Assembly: GCA_009809945.1 (NCBI GenBank)
Contig: WTPW01000145.1
Span: forward strand, 441,177 to 505,176
Reading direction: 5' to 3'
Length of the DNA stretch: 64,000 bases
From: Gigaspora margarita
Taxonomy: Eukaryota > Glomeromycota > Glomeromycetes > Diversisporales > Gigasporaceae
Shown here in pieces: positions 58,743 to 64,000 of this stretch (position 1 is its first letter; each line of letters opens with the position of its first letter). Position numbers and translations under genes: made by a program. The notes beneath the pieces are model-generated. The model did not search any database. It was not told the DNA's origin and saw nothing but the letters and a program-made list of their open reading frames with translations.

Positions 58743-59268
58743 AATATAACCATACGTTTTGTGAAATTTTCAACATCACTCCGTTCCTGGTATGATCATC
58801 GATTCTACAATTCTAATACAGTAATGCATTATAGTTATAGAATTGTAGATCGATCGTGGAATTATTTCTCCTGCATCACTACTAATGACAAATGACATCC
58901 CTCTCACACTTCATGCTACACATTCAAATGATCGTACAGGTATATATTTTTATGGTCTAATAGAAAGCGAATAAGCACTTCTAATGAAGTTCTCCGGAGT
59001 CTGATTCTTTTGCATAGTGAATGTTTGCACATAGTTAATCCATTAATGATATTTGGAGTAATTTTTTATTAGCGAAATGCTACAATTCTAAAAAGTATTA
59101 AAATATATGAATTAGTTGCCTAAACAATTACTTTACATCAACCAATCAGACAAATTTCTTCCTATGAACTAAGAACATACTAAATTTCCTAATCTTAATT
59201 AATTCTGACCAATATTTGGACTGCACCCTGATACTGTTTTTATACGTGACCATACGTTGTGCGTACAT

Positions 59269-59653
59269 CAGGGACACGGAAAAATATCGATTTGATTTGG
59301 CAAAAATATCTATCGATATAGTCAAAAATATCGATTTATATCGATATGCCCATAATTGACCAATAAGAATTTAAGATGGTGTAACATTAAATAACGTGAT
59401 CAGTATCTAAGTTCATGTTTTCGGGAAGTTTACAAAAATTTTGATTGTTGATTATCTACATTTCCGAAACCTGCCGACAGTTTATGTTGGCCAAATTCAT
59501 GTTGCCCGGCCCAAATTATACTTTTAATTTTGCCCGAAGTGGTGTAGTTACACTGCATAAAAAATTGCAAAAATATCGATTTCCCTATGATTTTTGGCCT
59601 AAAAATATCGATTTATATTGATCTATATAAATCAATATTTTTCCGTGTCATTG
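59269..59653. mobile_element. hAT-type MITE with TATCGAT motifs, unit 3
   Basis: Orthologous to 17,051-17,438; GCGTACAT duplication at 59,261-59,268 and 59,654-59,661; left end CAGGGACACGGAAAAATATC. Confidence 0.85.
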
Positions 59654-59789
59654 GCGTACATATAAGGTTATGCATTTATAAAGAACTATATAAGGTAAAT
59701 ACTATCAACACGCAGAAATTTAGAATAAGAAATAAAGAACTATATAAGGCTAAAAAAAAAACATCAATATCGGAAATATAGAAAAGGAA

Positions 59790-59813
59790 ATATGTACGTA
59801 CGTACGTACATAT
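59790..59813. other. 24-bp perfect palindrome of TACG/GTAC
   Basis: ATATGTACGTAC and its complement join symmetrically. Units 1 and 2 have the same site with a two-base asymmetry (near 17,578 and 36,804). Confidence 0.7.
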
Positions 59814-60661
59814 GTAGTAACCGAGTAATACGAAATATAGTACACACAGAGTTGGCAATAGAGCTAACAAAGGAACCAATTAAGCTCTGAATTGAGTCAA
59901 TGGATACTATTTTTTTCAGCTTTATTTGTGTCTATTGACTCGATTACCAATTCTGAGTACCTTTTCAAATCCAATGTTCATGGTGGCATCGGTTTTTGAG
60001 AATAACGGATTATGAGATTGAATTATGGAATAGACACAGTGAATCAATTTTTATCGTTTATAAAAGGTGATCAGTTTTGACAAACCCTTTTCAAGAGAGT
60101 ATACTATTCTAAAATGATGTTAGTACTGGAAAATCTTGACAGCACCGTAATGCTGTTTTGAGAGAGTGTACAGTTCTAAAATAAAGATAGCGCTGGAAAA
60201 TATTACATGTACCCAAAAAAAAAACCATTATNATGTTGACCCTTCTCAAAACCGGTATGCGTGGTGGATTTGAAATTATTATAAACTATCAGATTTATAG
60301 ATTTATATAACAGAAACAATATATTATCGGTCTTGACAGAATCGGTTTGGGAGNTTATAAATGGGCGATATTGGTGTTATTACATGACATATAATTACTT
60401 AGGGTTTATGTCATAAACATCCATGTGATAGAAGAAAAATATTAATAATAGCTTCGATAGCAAATGTTTTTGATTTATTACGAATAAAATATTTAGTTTA
60501 AATTTAGAATTAAGTAATGGCTACTAAATTATTCTAGTGTCTTTGTGAAAAAGGAAACTTCACTTGTCAAATCTAAACTAAACTATTTTANTTTATGTTT
60601 GAATTCTGAAACGCACAGTCGTTTTAGATTCTGGAAAATTTTTCAAAGTCTCACATTGTTA

Positions 60662-60932
60662 GGCCAGACCAATTTAATTCGGTGGTTTACATTACATCCT
60701 GCTCACAAAAGAGGGGGGGGAGGAGGGGTGGTTCATATAGTAATATTTTAAAAAATTTTTTTTCCAAAAAAAAAAATTTTTTTTCCGATTTGTTCCGGGA
60801 CTATATTAAAATTTTCCGAAATATTCCGTAGTACTATGTATATCTGTCAAAATTTTTTTTTACTATGAGGGAGGGGGGGAGCTCTGAGGAGGGGGGGGGT
60901 AATGTAAACCACCGAATTAAATTGGTCTGGCC
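60662..60932. mobile_element. 271-bp Harbinger-like MITE with 34-bp perfect ends, unit 3
   Basis: TTA duplication (60,659-60,661; 60,933-60,935). Ends GGCCAGACCAATTTAATTCG and complement, perfect for about 34 bp through GGTGGTTTACATTAC. G-runs (GGGGGGGG) are next to both ends. Units 1 and 2 show the empty site CATTGTTATGATAA. Perfect arms suggest a recent insertion. Confidence 0.9.
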
Positions 60933-62179
60933 TTATGATAATTTAAAAATCAAAATTAATTACAATTGATACTCTTTTTGAATGACTAACAATTAAAAAG
61001 TCTATGCGCAATAAAAAAATTGACTAATAACAAATAATTATAATTTTACGATAATATGAATAAAACTACTAGATTAAACTGGAGTTGTAACTTTAAAATA
61101 TCAACATAATTTTAATTAAGAATGTTTTCAAGCAACTCCCTCACCGATCATTCGATTATCGCTGTTTACAAAATGATGTACTTTTGACCAAATTTGTAAA
61201 TTGCTTCACACCTTTTTACAATCTCTTGAAACAATCACAAGATTGTTGTCCGGATTATAAGACGATTTTTTTTAGCGAATATAGGCATAGCCGGCAAATT
61301 TTATGAAAGAATATTATATTGAATATTCGACCAAAAAACGCACTTTACAATGACAATAATCAGTTAATTGTATGATGTGCAGCGACCCATAAATTTGATC
61401 ATAGATACATCATTTTGCAAACAGCGTTAATCCTTATAACAATTTGTCTGGAAATTCATTGTTCGAAATGTTGATTTCCAAAATATCCTGATCACTAGAT
61501 CAAGTTCACAGGTATTTAGTGATCTGTATGTGTACAAGCGGAAAATTTATTTTCATTAATACCCGACGGTCCAGGATATTTTTATTACAAGTAACCCAAC
61601 GCAAAGGAATAAAGATACAAGAAAAGGAAATCTATATATAATTTTGTATGCATTTACCAAATCTAAAACTTTGGCGCAGAATTGTGTTACGGAATTTTGT
61701 AAACAGATATGTACGTATGTTCCTTTCAGAAGATCTCGGATGTTTGCCCAAATTTTTGCCCCAACCCTACTAGACTTTTATGTTCATCCATTTTCTTTTC
61801 AGAATTTTTTTTAATTCCGCTCAACATCATGCACTCTAGCCTAAATTATATATATACTTTAATTTACCTACGTACGTACTTACGTAAGTACAGTGCATAA
61901 AATCTAGATGAGATAAAAATGTGCACACACGAAACCTCTCTCTAATTGGAACCTTTCGGTTTGTGTTGTAGATACATTTTCTCTATTTGGAATAAGGATT
62001 AGACCGTAACGGGTTATTCATACCAAAAAGTATCTGTTTACCGGATGCAAAAAGTTAAACAAAATGATTCAGGTAATTTTATATTGAATTTGTATATTGG
62101 TATCACATGATATCAAATCATACTTGTTATTCGGGTATGCAGGTAACCGGATTAGATTTTTTTTTTAACGGGTCCAATC

Positions 62180-62990
62180 CTTCCTTAATTTGGAAAATTT
62201 CGAATTTTCAAATGCATTACCACATTCAAAATTTTTTGCTCAATCGTTTTAATGTACAGTATTGTAATATATTAAGTATTTTACATACGCATAGTACGTA
62301 CCTGCTATAATACGATATTTTCATGTAGATGTAATTTAATATTATCAGTTATATTGATTATAGTTAACGACATTTTCTTGACAAAGTTTGAAAACGCTAA
62401 ATACTGCATAATAAACTCTCGGCAGAATTAAAATTTTGCAATGATAATGCATAAGGGTAAATTAATTACAAATTAGAGAAAAAAATAAAATCTTTAATTT
62501 GAAATCTTTGAATTTTCAATACATTACTACATTCAAACATTTTCGCTCAATCGTTTAAAGTATTGAAATATTTATATTAGTTATTGTACATACACAAAAT
62601 TTGTACCTACCAAAATTATCGCAACATACGGTATTTTCTTAAATTATCTGTAGATGTAATTTAATCATAGTTAACGACATTTTCTTGACAAAGTTTGAGA
62701 ATGCCAAATACTGCATACTCAACATTCGACATAATTTAAATTGTCAACGAAAAAAAAAAATAAAACGCCAATCTTTAATTTGGAAAGTTTAGAATTTTCA
62801 ATATATAATCATTTAAAGTATTGTAATACTTATATTAGATATTGTACATACACAAAGTTCGTACGTATCTGCCAGGATTATCGAATGATACGATATTTTC
62901 ATGCATCTTCTATTGATGTAAATTTCATAATGATCATAATAAACATTTTCTTGACAAAGTTTGAAAACGCCAATATTGCATAGTCAACAT
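62180..62990. repeat. Three ~270-bp upstream repeats of copy 3
   Basis: Same arrangement as before copies 1 and 2, ending about 310 bp before the ATG. Confidence 0.65.
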
Positions 62991-63135
62991 TGGCAATCCA
63001 AATCCTAATCTGGAAGTTTAAATAATCACAAATTAGAGGAAAAAATAGAAAAAGGAAAACCATTCTATATTTTAATTATAATCTTTAATTAAGGAATATG
63101 ATGATTTTAAATCGGATTCTAATATATAATTTTTT

Positions 63136-63143
63136 TATATAAA
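63136..63143 (+). promoter_or_regulatory. TATA box of copy 3
   Basis: TATATAAA, 165 bp before the start codon, conserved context. Confidence 0.5.
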
Positions 63144-63300
63144 TGGACCTTCTAAATTTCTTCAGCACCACACAAATCGTTTCTTTAAATTTATCTACAA
63201 TCAAATTCAAATTTTATTTATCCTCGAATAATTTCGAATTTTTTCTTTATATACGATTAATTTCAAATTTTATTTATTCACGATTAATTTCAAATAAATC

Positions 63301-64000
63301 ATGAAGTTCAATTTAGCTGCCGTATTTTCGACCGTTCTCATTGCCAGCACATTGGCAGTTCCATTACAAGGTATTAATTTTTATATAATAATATTTAAAT
63401 GTTGCACAACTTCCCGACGGTCGTTTCCTTTGACAAGCCATCAAACTTACAGCACGTAGCGTGATAATTTAGCATTTATTAGTTTATTAGTTATGATTAT
63501 TTTTTGTTAATGAATTTTCACACGGCGTGATGTCTGTTAAATGTCCTGTCAGGGAAATGTCCATTGGGAAATCGATATGTAACCTAATATTGATTATACT
63601 TATTATGGTCTCATACATTACCTTACTTAATACCTTTCCTACTTCTAGATACGAAAAGGGATGCTTTAAAACTTTCCGGTAGTAATTTGAAAGAGAATAC
63701 TCTTCGTAAGACCGATATTGGTGCTGCGGAAAAGAGTGCTATTCGCGAGAAAAGGGAAAAGGTTTCTGAATTACAACAAGGGAAAAAGATTTCTGCGGAA
63801 AAGAGAGAAATTGCTTCTTCCGGTTCTACTGAACCAACTAAAAGAGACGCTCTTGAAGCTTCTGAGGAAAAGACAACACCTCTTAAACATTCATCATCTG
63901 GTAAAAAAATCAAAGTGGCATATAAAAGAGACGCTCTTGAAGCTTCTGAAGAAAAGGAAAAACCTCTTAAAATTTCATCATCTGGTAAAAAAATCAAAGC
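63301..64000 (+). CDS. Secreted Kex2-site repeat protein, copy 3 (3' end outside window)
   Basis: Exon 1 63,301-63,370 encodes the same signal peptide as copy 1. The intron is only 278 nt (GTATTA...CTACTTCTAG), then exon 2 opens at 63,649 in frame with DTKR and is open to the window end. Order as in copy 2: DALKLSGSNLKENTLRKTDI, EKREKVSELQQGKKISAEKR, STEPTKR, then DALEASEEKTTPLKHSSSG, AYKR and DALEASEEKEKPLK. Compared with copies 1 and 2, about 107 nt of the intron's 3' part, including the GATTTCTG and TGCATGAAG acceptor, are missing, and the new junction makes a stronger pyrimidine-rich CTTCTAG acceptor. The protein frame is unaffected. Confidence 0.75.

Larger units (their letters stand above)
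50839..64000. repeat. Tandem segmental triplication, unit 3 (incomplete)
   Basis: Colinear third copy, cut by the window end inside the secreted-protein gene. Specific insertions: pogo-type element at 53,426, MITEs at 56,931, 57,848, 58,498 and 60,662. It shares the TA-flanked element with unit 2, so these two share more recent ancestry for that segment than either does with unit 1. Confidence 0.9.

Noticed and set aside
1..64000. tRNA or rRNA genes
   Set aside because: No cloverleaf, A/B box pair or rRNA-like segment was recognised by eye; a dedicated scan would be needed to exclude them.

Overview
The window is very AT-rich eukaryotic DNA. It holds few intact genes, many decayed transposons, spliceosomal introns, scattered TTAGGG-like tracts and a gene family encoding secreted precursors with Lys-Arg (Kex2-type) sites. 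This fits a filamentous fungus. The mix of Maverick-like elements, CpG-poor repeats and a Kex2-processed secreted repeat protein suggests an arbuscular mycorrhizal (Rhizophagus-like) genome; that identification is an inference, not proven by any marker gene here.

Region 1 (1-11,240) is a decayed large selfish element. From left to right it has: a protein-primed family B DNA polymerase (+), small charged ORFs, a helix-turn-helix-like gene (+), a retropepsin and Gag-like block (-), two coiled-coil ORFs (-), a DDE integrase with a C-terminal tail (+), an unknown ORF (-) and a Cys-rich remnant (+). Polymerase plus integrase is the Polinton/Maverick signature. Gag and retropepsin are retroelement-type parts, and no reverse transcriptase is seen. 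A ~21-bp minisatellite and a 37-bp palindrome (11,225-11,555) follow.

Region 2 (12,159-64,000) is a tandem segmental triplication with unit starts near 12,159, 29,799 and 50,839; the third unit runs off the window. Each unit carries, in order, degenerate ~105-bp repeats, a hAT-type MITE, a promoter region with three ~270-bp repeats, and one copy of a two-exon gene for a secreted protein (copy 1 20,805-21,921; copy 2 40,023-41,001; copy 3 from 63,301). After the gene comes a CpG-poor tract of decayed repeats.

The units differ by many clean insertions, each with an uninserted counterpart in another unit. Target-site duplications (TA, TTA/TAA, ATAT, 8 bp) can therefore be read directly and insertions ordered in time; for example a pogo-type transposon sits inside a TA-flanked element in unit 3 only.

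The strongest biology is in the secreted gene. Predicted Kex2 fragments mostly begin with Asp-Ala-Leu. Copy 1 has a six-unit coding array that appears to have arisen by recombination between GATTTCTG at the end of the intron and GATTTCTG in exon 2, turning intron sequence into coding sequence and copying an in-frame splice acceptor into every repeat. A second notable pattern is a ~95-bp hairpin module recurring inside otherwise unrelated transposons.
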